The notes under the pieces: generated by a model
Told to the model about the DNA's origin: nothing
What the model saw: the letters and a program-made list of their open reading frames with translations, nothing else
The model's database searches: none
NCBI GenBank assembly: GCA_005656395.1
Contig: SRSI01000048.1
Coordinates: 1,302,001 to 1,366,000 of the forward strand
DNA from: Strongyloides papillosus
Taxonomy: Eukaryota > Nematoda > Chromadorea > Rhabditida > Strongyloididae
Direction of reading: 5' to 3'
DNA length: 64,000 nucleotides
Program-made: the position numbers and the translations under genes
Shown: positions 22,605 through 34,583 of the stretch, in pieces
Numbering within the stretch: position 1 is the stretch's first letter
Layout of the letters: each line of letters starts with the position of its first letter

Positions 22605-23703
22605 ATGACAAATTTAATAGATGTCTTGAGCCCCCGTCAGACAGGAGAATTTGTTGCTGATGGTCGAAACCCTAATGTAAAATGTAACGAAGATGGTGTT
22701 ACTAAGGCTGCAAATATGATTGTTGAGGCAATGAGGAATGGTGAAATAGTACAAGTCGATTTTGATGCTCATGAACTTCACCCAAAGAGTGGTCGTGAAG
22801 ATTCAATAGATTGGTAAATTTTTTTTAAAATAATTATTTAAATTATAAAAATAATTTTGAAGGGTATTTTTTATGGATGTAATTAATTTTTCATTTTGGT
22901 CTGAGGAAGGTAATCCATTTCATGTTACATATAAAGGAAAAAAGTATAGCGGATATTTTGCTGGGTGTGCTGCTGTAAATAGAGCCCTCGACAATGGGAT
23001 ACCAATAACATCTGCCTCATTTATGGCTACCGTTGATGAGGAAACATTAAAAGAGATATTTAAATCAGATGTTGGGGGAACAATTCCTATGATACCTGAA
23101 CGTGTTAAGGCAATCAATGATGCAGGAAAAGTATTATTGGATAAATTTAATGGTACATTTTATAAAGCAGTAGAAGAATGTAACAAAAGTGCTGAGAATC
23201 TTTTAAATACAATTGTAAAATATTTCCAATCTTTTCATGATTTTGCAGTTTATGATGGAAAAAAAGTATCACTCCTAAAACGTGCTCAAATTTTAGTAGC
23301 TGATGTTTATGGTTGTTTGAAAAATAAAAATGAGATTGGAAATTTTTATGATATTGAGGTATTAACAATGTTTGCTGATTACCGTGTACCACAAGTATGT
23401 GCATATTTAGGAGCGTTACAATACTCCGATTATTTGATGGAAAAATTAAAGTCTAAAGAATTATTTAAGAATGGTGAATCTCTTGAGGTGGAGCTTCGGG
23501 CAATGAGTATATATTGTTGTGATCAAATCACTCAACGTGTACAAAAAATTCTAAATGAAGAAAAGAATTTAGACTCATTTAAAAGTGCACGTAAAGTTAC
23601 AGCTATGGACGTTGATATCTTCCTTTGGGTTTATAGACGTAAACACAGTGAAGAAATCGAAAAAGCAATACCATTTCATAGAGTTAGATGCATTTATTAT
23701 TAG
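22605..23703 (+). CDS. qng1: Queuosine 5'-phosphate N-glycosylase / queuosine salvage protein (DUF2419)
   Basis: Exons 22605-22813 and 22863-23703 join within a Trp codon (TG/G) to give 349 residues. Conserved DUF2419 blocks include FFMDVINFSFWSE, YSGYFAGCAAVNRALDNGIP, LTMFADYRVPQVCAYLGAL, and the C-terminal FHRVRCIYY. Eukaryotic members release queuine base from queuosine 5'-phosphate so that it can be reused in tRNA modification; animals cannot make queuine and rely on diet or microbes (established for the family). Length agrees with human QNG1 (about 340 residues). It lies about 180 bp downstream of the SDR gene on the same strand; an operon is possible but unproven. Confidence 0.9.
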
Positions 23704-23721
23704 ATAACGTTAATTATAAAA

Positions 23722-25025
23722 TTAAAATTTTTTCTTGAAACTCCATAAACAACAATTTTTTAATTTATATAAGTGTAATTTGAATCTTGAGTGTCTTATA
23801 TGGCATTCTTGAGTATCATTTTCAGAATCTAGTATTTCCTTGTATGAGTCAAGTATGTCATAATTTCTACAAAATTGTATATTATCACCAATTTCATCGT
23901 ATGGTGCAAGATTAGTTTCATCGGAACATTTACCACCAAATTCTTTGAATTCTCTTACACAGTGTGCTGTCAAGATTTTTTGGTCTTTTTTTAGTATATT
24001 TTCTATCAACTCAATTGATGGCATTTTAATATTTTCATCTTTATCACTACCACCTCTAACACGGGAGCATTTTTGTTCAGAAACTTTAAGGAGAGATTTG
24101 AGAACATCTACAGAGTTGCAGCCCCATGTAGCAAATACTTTTCCAGCAACATCTTTATTCAATCTATAGATTTCTTTTTGTTTTTTATTTGATTTTTTCT
24201 TTTTGCCACCTGGTTGTTTATGTGTTTTACTTTTCGGTTTTCTTTTCAAATTTTTTTTCTTATTCGATACTTTTTTAGTAGTAGTTTCTAGTTGTTTTTC
24301 TGTTTTGGCTACTTCAGTTGTAGTAGTAGTAGTATAAGTGACTTCATTGTTGTCTATATCAAATGATGTATCATTTTTCTTCAATTTAACTTCAATAACT
24401 TTCTCAGTTTGATTAACTTTAGGAGGAGATACTATCTTTTCTGGATTTGCCAATGCAACTTTATGATTATAAAAACAATTTTTTATTACTTGTGATTTAC
24501 TATTGAACATCTTTTTGTACCTTTCCTGGTTAGATTCATTATAAAATGAGTTACATTTGTTAATTGATGGACAACATTCACCAAGTACATCACATCTCTC
24601 ATCAGCAAGCATTTTTTGGTTTAAACATTCTTCAAAGTTTGGTTTACCAATAGTTTTAAAAACATATTTGTTTTTTATTTCACTTTCTAAAATTGAACAT
24701 TTTAAGTTTGTACCGTTTTTAAAAGATTCATCAGATATTGTCTTATTATTTACACATGATAATGTTTCATTATGCTTAACTATAACAGAATTATTTGTAA
24801 GTTTTTCAAAAAATTTAGCAGCCTTCTTGCATTTATCAGCATCAACAAAATTTCTGGAAAAGTCTCTGTTTCTGAAAATATTTTTAACACATGTTTTATA
24901 CATGATTGAAATTGTTGTTGAACATCATGTTTACATGAAACTAATACTGTGCAATATTCACTACCATTTACATAAGATAATATAGTCAATAATAAAACAA
25001 TAGAAATAAACTTTTTAATTATCAT
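23722..25025 (-). CDS. Secreted Cys/Lys/Thr-rich protein with a reading-frame break, unrecognised
   Basis: Two overlapping frames make up one apparent gene. The upstream frame (from 25025) begins with a clear signal peptide, MIIKKFISIVLLLTILSYVN, then EYCTVLVSCKHDVQQQ. The downstream frame (to 23722) has Cys-containing segments (DERCDVLGECCPSINKC), a Thr run (TYTTTTTTEV), a strongly basic Lys-rich linker and a C-terminal Cys-containing region. The frames overlap at 24780-24903 and must be joined there. I found no GT-AG intron with a good acceptor that keeps the frame. A one-base change in the T5 run at 24881-24885 (plus strand) would join them smoothly. It is therefore an assembly or sequencing indel, a recent pseudogene, or a weak-consensus intron (38 nt, acceptor ...CAGAG). 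I do not recognise the family. Convergent with the queuosine salvage gene, 18 bp between stops. Confidence 0.55.
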
Positions 25026-25296
25026 AATATTATAGTTTACAATTGGAAATTTAAAAATATATGTTACTAAAACTTCAAAATTTTAAATCATAGTAAACTT
25101 AATTTAAATAGGTAGATGTTCTATTTTCTCTTATCTTTAAATACCTATTTAATGAATTCAAATATTATGACCTATATTTAAGCTATCAAAGAAATTTTAT
25201 AAAAATACATAGAAGATGTAGTATATAATATTTAAGATGTTTTTATAGATAATTTTTTTATTAAACACTTCGATGGAAATTGGTGAAGATAAAAGA

Positions 25297-25743
25297 TTAT
25301 ATTGCCATTATTATATGATTTTTCGGGGTAGAGAGTGTTGGGGGATTACTTGATGGTTCAATTGGTTCTGGAATAAATGGTATTTCTTCCATTGATGGTA
25401 CTTTATTCAATTTTATTATTTCATTATCATTTTGATCTTTTATTTTATCTTTTCCATACTGTTTCTCCTGACAAATTGTAACTTCGCTACCAGATACGTG
25501 GATATAATTATCCTCCGCCTCACTATCGGTACTAATTTCTTCAGGTATCTCCTTGCACATATCATTCTCCATTTCCTTAACCTTCATTTGAATATTTTCT
25601 TTTTCAAAACTTTTTCTTGATATAGTTAATTTTATTGGAGAATTTTTTCCCTCTTCCTTTAATGGAAAATCTGGTAAATCAGCTTTTTGTGCAATTTCTT
25701 TTCTATTTGGTGAATCAAGTTGGTATGATTGTTTTTGGCCCAT
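25297..25743 (-). CDS. Small acidic protein with an N-myristoylation motif, unrecognised
   Basis: A 148-residue single-exon ORF starting MGQKQSYQ. Gly2 with Ser6 fits the N-myristoyltransferase consensus (MGxxxS). The rest is hydrophilic, rich in Glu/Lys/Pro and probably disordered, ending in Pro/Ser-rich sequence (PFIPEPIEPSSNPPT). There is no membrane segment or known domain. The upstream sequence ends in TTTTTATAG about 16 nt before the ATG, which could be a trans- or cis-splice acceptor. The protein could be a membrane-tethered signalling adaptor (inference); a chance ORF is less likely given its length and non-AT-like composition. Confidence 0.5.
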   Translation of the reverse strand: MGQKQSYQLDSPNRKEIAQKADLPDFPLKEEGKNSPIKLTISRKSFEKENIQMKVKEMENDMCKEIPEEISTDSEAEDNYIHVSGSEVTICQEKQYGKDKIKDQNDNEIIKLNKVPSMEEIPFIPEPIEPSSNPPTLSTPKNHIIMAI

Positions 25744-27919
25744 CTTATTAGATTTAATCTATAAAAATAATATAGTAATAATAATGAATAAAAATAAATA
25801 TATAAATGAAATATTAATAAATTATATGGAAATGTATTGGTAAATCACTTAAAATGGATGGCCAATAATTTATAAGTAGGTAATAGTATATAAAAGAATT
25901 AATAACATCCAAATATTTATCCAATTGAATAAAATCTCATTACCATATGATTTGTGCATCAATTGATGCGGCAAATTGTTGAGTAAAGTTAGATTAAAAA
26001 AAGACAGTTTTAATCTAAATTGTTGTATGATGCGATGGGATGAGTTGTAGTACCTCAATTAAAAAGATATATATAATAAATGAGTTTTGTTAATGTAACA
26101 CTGACAAAAATTTTATTTATGACTCCTTATATGTAACGAGTTAACGTAAAAATAGAAATATTTTTATATTTATAAAAGCATTTTAGAAGAAGTCAAATAT
26201 AATTGTTTATAAATATTTTAACTATATCATGTTCTTTTGAAAAAGTTTAATTCTTATAACAAAACATACTTATATGACAAAACTTTTAAACGTAAGAAAC
26301 ATCAAGATACTTAACAGGTTTAAAATATCTATCACAAAAGTACATATAAAATTTCAAGTAAAGTAGTGAAGGTTACAAAATTTGAAAAATTACTTTAGAT
26401 GTTCATATATACATCTACAAATATATTATATACATAATTGATATCGTAAATAAATGAACAAAATTTAAAAATGTTATATGTATATAATAAAAACAAGATA
26501 CAATCTTTTAAAAATAATATAACCACAGAAAATTAAATATGTTAATAGAAATTTTATTAAAATGTAACATAATATTTATATCAAATTTCCTTAATATATG
26601 TTTCCATGAAATAAACATGAATTGAAACACACACCTTATCTTATGATATTTGAAACTTATAATATATACTAATACTTGATATAATCTTAACTGATAACCA
26701 TAAATGTTATAAACAAATAAATATTGTATATCTAAAAACAATAAACAGTACCTGCCAAATAAGGACCGTTTTATTATGATTAGATTATATCTAAAAAAGT
26801 TACGAAAGATTACAAGATTAATTTAATAATATAATAAATGTTTGTCAAGTTACAATAATAAACTTATAAATATGTATGAACCCAGTTTTTTTGGGGTGTA
26901 AAATGTTAATTAAATCCTCAAATTTTCTTAACAACCAGTTAGATAAAATTTTAAAAGTGTTTAGAATTTTAATAACAAAATAATTATATATAATTAATGT
27001 TTAGGTAGGTGTAGGAACACCAAATGAAATGAAACTATTGACAAATTTTCAAAATATTTATATTTATGATTCATCGCAAATCAAATAATTGTCGTGAGTT
27101 CCCTTTTTGATAAAATAAATTAGAAATTTTTACCACTATTATATGGTTAATTATAATTAATGGATATTCTAAACAATACCCATTCTCCGGTTAGTATATT
27201 AAATAAGTGAAATCGTATCAATAATATTATATACATGGCGAGAAAATGTGCAGTTGAAAGATTTTAAAACAATGAAATAAATAATTCATACAATACGATC
27301 TTAAATTTTAAAATGTCATAATATAAATATTTATGGTTCTAACATGTTAATTAAAAGAAACTTGAATTTTAATTATAAAGAAAATAATAAAGATTCCACA
27401 ATTGTAATAGTTTTTGTGAAAACTTATTTAAAAAGTTTATGAAGCAGAAAATATTTAAAATGATTTTCTTTATTGTTTGTTTATACAAATTTTGGTTGTA
27501 TAAATATTGTATTAAGAAATAATGAATAAAGCATTTTCATAAATTGCTCATTTTTATATCTCCTTAAATAGTAATATATATTTGACTTTCATCAAAAGAC
27601 TGTCATCCATATCTTTTGATAAGATTTTCAAAGGTAAGAAAAATATAGTCATTATATAGTAATAAATATGTTTTTCATTCATTCAATTGATATGATTCAC
27701 CTATAAAAATAATGTCTTTGATAATCATAAACATTGAAAGTATGTCTATCTATTTACATTCAAAAAAATGCGTACTTATAAGACATTAAAACATAAAAAA
27801 CATAAAAAACGAAGAAATCATTGAAATATATTATTTTATTGTTCACTTTTTTGATACAAAATGATATAATTAATATAATTATTATAGTATAATCAATAAT
27901 TGTATCAAATAATTCTTTC
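25744..27919. other. Long AT-rich intergenic region, nothing recognised
   Basis: About 2.2 kb with short random ORFs only. No RNA gene, repeat array or conserved coding block seen; the 3' UTR of the collagen gene would occupy its right end. Confidence 0.65.
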
Positions 27920-28822
27920 TTAACGTCTTCTTGTTCCATCCTCGAAGAATACTCCTCCATCAATAGAACAATATTTTGGACATACTCCTCTTTCTCCTGG
28001 CTGTCCTGGAGCTCCTGGGTTGCCGGGTGCTCCTGGTTGGCCATCATTTCCTGGTGCGCCTGGGTTTCCGGGTTTTCCTTTAGGTCCTGGGTTTCCTGGC
28101 GCTCCTGGAGATCCTGCAGCTCCTGGTGATCCGGGTGGTCCTTGTGGGCCTGGCTCTCCAGCTGGTCCTGGCTCACCTGGGATAAGTGGTTCTGAAATAG
28201 CTGGTGCTCCTGGTTGTCCGTCATTTCCTGGCATTCCTGGTTGTCCCGGTTGTCCTGGAGGTCCTTTGGGTCCTGGGTTTCCTGATTGTCCATCTTGTCC
28301 TGGAGTTCCTGGGTTTCCATTTGCACCTGGGTCTCCTGGTGGTCCTCTTGGTCCTGGAGGTCCTGGTGGTCCTTGTGGACATGGTTTGCATGGTGGTGGA
28401 GTAATTTGTTCACATGGCTGTACTGGTGGTCGACCTGGGTTTCCTGGAAGGCCTGGAGCACCTGGCTTTCCTGGTACACCAGCTTTTCCAGGCATTCCCG
28501 GTGGTCCTGGGGGTCCTGGTACACAGCAAGCATTACAACCACCGTTAGCAGCAGATTCAATGGCTGCATCATACCCAGATTGACGAGCAGTTCTGTTACC
28601 TGAGATCATTGGAATCTTTTTTAATGTAGCAACTTCTGACCAAATATCCTTAGCTGAGCTTCTGCAGAATTCAACTTCATTGTGCATTGTTCTTTTAACA
28701 TGGTAGACATAGTTATATACCATGGGTAGTGTTACACAAACACTAAGAACTGCTACAACAGAAAAAGTAACTGCAGAATAGGCAACAAATCGGTAGGCTT
28801 TAATTCGACATTCCAAATCCAT
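27920..28822 (-). CDS. Nematode cuticle collagen
   Basis: Single exon, 300 residues. The N-terminal nematode cuticle collagen domain ([18 protein letters not shown], hydrophobic 14-36) is followed by an RxxR processing site (RTAR, 77-80). A Cys cluster (C96, C99, C100) precedes the Gly-X-Y region, which is split by a [12 protein letters not shown] interruption and a second break near [10 protein letters not shown]. It ends with [20 protein letters not shown]. This arrangement, with flanking Cys for cross-links and the FFEDGTRR tail, is typical of C. elegans col genes. It would be secreted by the hypodermis, trimmed at the RxxR site and built into the cuticle (family knowledge). GC content is far above its surroundings because of Gly/Pro codons. 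Confidence 0.96.
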   Translation of the reverse strand: MDLECRIKAYRFVAYSAVTFSVVAVLSVCVTLPMVYNYVYHVKRTMHNEVEFCRSSAKDIWSEVATLKKIPMISGNRTARQSGYDAAIESAANGGCNACCVPGPPGPPGMPGKAGVPGKPGAPGLPGNPGRPPVQPCEQITPPPCKPCPQGPPGPPGPRGPPGDPGANGNPGTPGQDGQSGNPGPKGPPGQPGQPGMPGNDGQPGAPAISEPLIPGEPGPAGEPGPQGPPGSPGAAGSPGAPGNPGPKGKPGNPGAPGNDGQPGAPGNPGAPGQPGERGVCPKYCSIDGGVFFEDGTRRR

Positions 28823-29865
28823 CTTTAGAAATGAAAGGAGTGAGTGATAAGTAATGAAACTATTTTTACTTATATAGTATTCCCCATCAAGATCCCCAAA
28901 ACCGGTCTATTATAACCTTTTGGGGCGTTATATATGTACGTTGATCGAGTAATAAGCAGATGCGTTGGAGTGATCTTAAAAAAAGTCATTAAAATAAAAA
29001 TTTAAGTTATATACCTATAAATAATGAATATTAAAGAGATGCTATAGCACTGTAGAAGACTTTATTGTTATTAATTATAGTGGTATCCAATTGCTTCAAT
29101 CACTGAACAAGGTTTTTTACTGTAGTCATTTAATAACTGGATTTATGAAGGACAAATGTTTTTTTGTCTAATTATTTCGTTTATCTTTATGTGAATTAAC
29201 AATTTGAAATTTCATTATCAATAACATGTAATCCTTAAGTTTTTTACCTCTAAACAAAGAAGCCGCATTTGGAATTTTAAAAAATTTTTTATTTTAATTA
29301 GACAATTATTTCCTTTTAATAAAAATTGAATTGATATTTTCATGTTTCATAAAATATAAAATCATGAATATTTAATCCAATTTAATAACGACAATCTTTT
29401 TATGAGAATAATTACATTCTAAATTCATTTTCATTAAAATATAAGAGATTGTTAAAATAAAACTTTTCCTATTTAATTTCCTAATCCACTAAAATAAATT
29501 TAATGATATGACAGATCAATTACCATTGTCAAAAAAATAACATATTTTAATTTATTTTTTTTAATTACAAAAATTAATTAAAATAATAAAAATCTACAAT
29601 GTAAAAGGAATTTTAATTATGCGGAACAAAATATAAATAACCCCCCAATACCCAAACAATTGATGGTTGTAACAAAAAAATATTGTAACTTCATAAACAA
29701 TTTGTCACATATTTAGAAAAAAAGCGCACCAAACAAATTTGTTTACAAAACTGTTTATTTTTGACAACATATTAAAAAAAATAAGTGAATACAATAATAA
29801 ATTTCTTATTGTTGTTTTTATATAAGTAATTAGGTAATATACTACAATATACAAAAATATGCTAT
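28823..29865. other. Intergenic region between collagen and citron genes
   Basis: Right of the collagen promoter the sequence is AT-rich and noncoding; it should also contain the citron 3' UTR. A short C run (ATAACCCCCCAATACCC) occurs near 29640. Confidence 0.55.
28869..28876 (-). promoter_or_regulatory. Putative TATA box of the collagen gene
   Basis: TATATAAG on the minus strand, about 47 nt upstream of the collagen ATG, in a position fitting a short 5' leader. The nearby sequence is GC-richer than the surrounding spacer. Confidence 0.5.
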
Positions 29866-32800
29866 TTAAATATTGTTACATGTAAATTTATGTACTTCCA
29901 CGCGAACATCTGAGGATAATGAGAATAGAACTTCTTTTTTCGTTTTACCATATCCAGTAAATTGCACATTTGAGCATTTATATTCCTCGACATATTTAAC
30001 AATCGGTTGTGTTGTGTCATTAAAGTCTCCAACTGGTGCAATTTTAAAGATTTCCAGTGAATCATAGTGAGCAATAAATAGGTAATTATTGCAATAAACG
30101 AAACATAACGGAACCTGCGGCCATTCGACATTTGAAGCTCTGGTTCTTTGGCCTTTTGTATTGACAAATATACCATAATCTAGAAGAAAAAAGTTAGTTA
30201 ATAAGGCATAAAATAAATAAAACTTACTATGAAATGCTAACAAAATTTCGTCATCCCCAACAAACAAAGCCTCAAGGGGATAATCCTCAACATAATCACT
30301 GACATCCAATGACTTCTCTGATTGGTCATTATTATTTACAAAATAAAAGGTATCAGCAGCATACACAAATCCACCCGGTATACTCAAAATTGAATTGCAC
30401 GGCTCCTTGGTTCTAATTACCTTTATCACATTAAACATATCTAATTTTTTATTGTGTTGTAAAATGTGTATTGCATCCATTGTTGCAACATAAAGATGTC
30501 GACTTGTGTTGTGATCTGGTGGTGATACAACCATTATATGGCAATTTCGTAAGTTACAAACTGGTGTTGGGTTAACACCATTTCTTGGATTAACAAAAGA
30601 ACTGCGAAGTTGACTTAGGTGAACAATTGACAGTTGTTTATGGTGACCGCAAACAATAATCAACATGTTTAATTCAGGAATTATTTCCATTATTTGAACT
30701 GATGTCACTCCAGCGATGGAGAAAGGCATACGGCCATTCTGAAGTTGAGTTGCAAATAACCCTTCGTTTGCTCCAATAACCAGATAATCATCGAAAATAA
30801 TAGTTGCATTAATTGCAAGATTTTGTGGAGAATCAAGACACAATAACATCTGAACATCAGTTCCTCCGCCAGATTTGTTTTTACGTTGTCCTTGTTGTCG
30901 ATTATTGATAGATTGTAATGCTTTAACCCATCTTTGTTTCGCTTGCTCTGTTGGCGAAAGCATGAAAATATTAAAACCAGGCAACTTAATTTCAATCAGA
31001 CGTTTCATTGCCTCATTTTCAACACCATTAACTGCCTGTCCAGTTTGTTGGTAAAATTTCCATTGCTCTCTCATTAGATCGACAACTAAATGAGCCTCAT
31101 CATTATCAGAGGCCAAATTTTCTTCATCGAAAAATCTAAGAGTACCATTTCTTAATTTTGCAAAATATTTCTCCCATTTCTCGTGTTTACTTGTACTAGT
31201 GGATATCAAGAGTTTAACCCAACCCATCATACCATTTCCGCTTTTTGTATCCATGTAAAATTTGGCACAATCAGTAGGTAAACCACATGTATTTGGCATC
31301 CTGCGTGTACATTTAACATGAACATTTACTCCACACTCTGTACATCTGTTAGCATAACGTAGACGTGAAAGACCATCACCACAATGATCACATTTAACCT
31401 GTTTTATTGCAAAGAACAACTTCCAACGATGAGGAATGTTGTGACGCATCGTTCCAATTGACCGTTCCATTACATCATTGGATTTCCCCTCGTTTTGTGG
31501 GTCATCTTTAGGCATCTTTGATGGTGTAAGTGTCACGAATGGCTTTTCTTTCGAAGAAGAGCTCACATTATGATAAGTATAAGATTTGGACATAGTTTGC
31601 AGGACATTTTTATCTCCTGATGAATCTGACAGAACTTGAGACTTAGTACGTGAATTCTTAAAACTGAATGAAGAAGTACCATAGTTTTCCTTAGATTTCC
31701 CTTCATAAGAGTCAGCCTCAGGATTTGAAATTAAAGTTGCACTACTTGGATTATACTTTAATTTAGGTAATTGTTTAATCTGTATTTGACTTTGCAAGTA
31801 AACTATTAATTTATCCTTCTGTTCAATGTCCTCTTTAAGTTCAAATATTTCACTTTCAAGTTCGTTTTGCTTATCAGTAAAACTCTTCATTGTGGACTCC
31901 TTGTTTTGCAAGAGATCTTTAAGAGTTTCATTCTCATTTTTATATCTTTCGCACTTTTCAATAGCAAGTTTTAGACCATTCAGAACTTCCTCATGTTCCT
32001 CGGTATACTTTGATTGAACACTCTTTTTATCTGCTAACTCATCTTCCCTGTCCTTTAATTCTTTCTTAAGATTATCCACTTGCCTTTGGAAACATCTAAT
32101 TTGACTCTCAAGTTGGACTCTTTCCCTCTCTAAAGTATCAAGACGATCTTTCATTTCAAGAGATGACTCGGAATTCTCGCGAAGTCTTGCATTTTGTAAA
32201 CTGGCAGCAAGATCTCTAATCTCATTTTTGTAATCTTCAGTCGTTTCACGCAACTCTTCCTCGAGGAACTCAACCTTCTTCTCCAACTTGATTTTCTCAA
32301 TCTTCAAGTCATTAAAGGAAGCTTCCTTGTGTTTCCACATCTCAATTTCGTTTTTAAGATTCATTATCTCCTCGCTCTTTACCTTCCTAGACTCTTTTAA
32401 ACTTTTATTATTCTTAGCTAGTGAATCGCATTGAGCATCCAACGTCTTAAGCGTCTCTTCATTTAGTGACAATTCCCGGCGTAACTTTAGTATTTCTTTT
32501 TTGAGCTCCTCTTTCTGAGATACATCTTCCTTTTCAATTGTCTGCATTGTCGTAGAAAGAGCATCATACTTCGCCTGGATCTCAGAAACAGAACGCTCCT
32601 TATTCCCAATCTCTTTTCTTAGACTTTCATTTTCACTCTTAAGGCGTTCCAACTCGCTCTCCAATTTCTTGTTCTGATCCTCGATGCTCTCAACACGTTC
32701 TTTAAGATTTCCTGACATAACCTGAAAAAATGAATAATTATTTTTTTAAAACAGTTCCCCAAAATTTGTACAAACTATACCTTATACTCGAGACATTCCT

Positions 32801-33969
32801 TGTGTTCATCCACCAGAGATTGGTGTTCTCGCTTTAAGAGCACAAGATCACACCGTATTTTAGCCTTTGATTCTCGTAACTTCTCATTCTGCTCATTTAA
32901 AAATTGACTGGTCAATTGATGGTCGCCTTGGATATTTTCCATTTTCTCCGTCAAAGAGTTTTTCTCGTTAACGAGAGATTTAACGTCATCACGACATAAA
33001 TTCAGTTCTATTTTCACCTTCTCCAGGTCCTCGCACAATTGTTGTTTCTCTTTTTCTAAGTATGTGTTTGTTGTCTTGAGTGATCCAAGCTCTTGTTGCA
33101 ATTTCTCCATATATTCGCCACTTTCAATTCCTCTTTGTTGGTTTCCAGAGGACAAACATTCGTCCAAATGATTTCTATACTTTTTCTGTGTATCTTCTAA
33201 AGCTTTTTGGAGTTCTTCAATGTGACTACTTAACTCTGATTCCGTATCATTATAATGTCTTTGTAAATTCGCCATCTCTGATTCACGAATCTTTAGAATA
33301 CGGTTAGTCCTCATTATCTCTGTATTCAATTTGCTGATCTCTTGCTTACAATGATCAAGTTCATTGGCTTCATTGCTCCTTTCGCCGACCTTAAGTTTGT
33401 GTTTCAACTCCTCAGTCTTATCTTTAAGCTTAGATATTATTTCTGTTGCCTCTAGTAACTGTTCCTTCTTCCTCTCCACTTCATCTTTATATTTATTGGA
33501 TTTATCAGTTTCTATTCTCAACATTTCTCTTACATATTTTTCTTGGGTCACCAAATTACGATAGCGATTCTTTAATTCACGTAGATTCTCGTTTGCAACT
33601 TTGTACTGCTTTGAAGATAACTTTTCTGCAAGTTCAATCAAAGTTGATTCGGATGTTTTCTGGGCATCATGAATATGTGACAACTGTTTTCTCAGGTCAC
33701 AAATTATCTCTTGTTGTTCCTGATTTTTTTCAACAACATACTCTATGTCAATACTTTCATTTAAATCCTTCGTTGCACTTTTATGCCCGATCGTTATATT
33801 TGTAACAGTATTAAAGTAATCATCGTTAACATTCCTTCCAGACTCTTCCCTATGAGAAGATGACGAAGGTTGCTGGGCACTACTGAAATCTTCCCCCAAT
33901 TCCTAAAAATTGATAATTAAAAATAAAAGAAATTAAATAACCTACAAAATACTGCGTTTCATTAGCCAT
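29866..33969 (-). CDS. cit: Citron homologue without a kinase domain (coiled coil-C1-PH-CNH)
   Basis: Four exons (33969-33946, 33902-32781, 32721-30228, 30179-29866) give 1317 residues. The first ~60 residues are Ser-rich; about 60-700 is coiled coil. A C1 zinc finger (about 809-861: HNIPHRW, CDHCGDG, HVKCTRRMPNTCGLP), a PH domain (about 880-988) and a CNH domain (from about 1007) follow. This order, with HNIPHR before C1 and no CRIB motif at the end, matches citron rather than MRCK/ROCK. There is no kinase domain, as in the C. elegans homologue. Citron acts with Rho at the cytokinetic ring and midbody (family knowledge). The start lies in a 24-nt exon, MANETQYF. The last intron (30180-30227) is 48 nt, a multiple of three, without an in-frame stop. 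Confidence 0.9.
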
Positions 33970-34325
33970 TACTTTCACTATGAAAAATAGGATATGACGG
34001 TAAAATCTAAAAATACCGGTTGCGTTTTAGTCATCAAAAACACGGCGATAAAAAGCGTCAACATATAAAGCTCGGATGCCCTAGATACATACAATGGCGG
34101 GAAAAGTTATGGCGCGTAACAATGTGACGGAGATATCGCAAGATGTGCTTTTTTTTCCTGCACCAAACTGTCTTAAAAGTGGGGCTTAAACAGAACATAG
34201 ATTTCTTACTTTAAATTAAAATAAAATATTAAAAATATAAATTTTATTTTTTAAAAATTGTTACAAATTGGAAAATAATGTACAGGAGTACTTGTTACTG
34301 TGTTCTCACACATCAAAAAATGTAT
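33970..34325. promoter_or_regulatory. Citron upstream region with an E2F-like site
   Basis: Locally GC-richer than the genome background. TGGCGGGAAAA at 34095-34105 contains GCGGGAAA, a match to the E2F consensus GCGSSAAA, about 126 nt upstream of the citron ATG. GGCGCG follows a few bases later. E2F control would fit a cytokinesis gene (inference). Confidence 0.45.
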
Positions 34326-34583
34326 TTATGAATAATTAAAGTATAAATGACCGCATGTACCGAGTACAACTAGGATATAGGTAAAACGGTAGACTTTGGA
34401 ATAAGATGCAATGCTTTTCGGATACTTGAATAACCTCTTCATCAAAGCGATCTGTAGCATCCCAGGATCGTAGTAGATAGTAGAAAGGCCAATTGTCTTT
34501 CTCAAAGTTTTAGATCGGGCGATTTTCCTTGCCGTTGAGAGTTGTTTTGAGATTCTCCTTGGCAGAAAACGCAACACCGACAT
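34326..34583 (-). CDS. Small basic single-TM protein, probably mitochondrial, unrecognised
   Basis: 85 residues, single exon. The N-terminal half is strongly basic (RFLPRRISKQLSTARKIARS) with no acidic residue, as in a mitochondrial presequence. A single hydrophobic helix (FTYILVVLGTCGHLYFNYS) ends the protein. Length and layout resemble small inner-membrane subunits or assembly factors of respiratory complexes, but I cannot name the family. The GC content and lack of AT-driven composition argue that it is a real gene. Confidence 0.55.
   Translation of the reverse strand: MSVLRFLPRRISKQLSTARKIARSKTLRKTIGLSTIYYDPGMLQIALMKRLFKYPKSIASYSKVYRFTYILVVLGTCGHLYFNYS

Noticed and set aside
28020..28603. 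Long plus-strand ORFs opposite the collagen gene
   Set aside because: Antisense of Gly-Pro-X codons gives collagen-like or Trp/Ser-rich frames automatically; no independent evidence.
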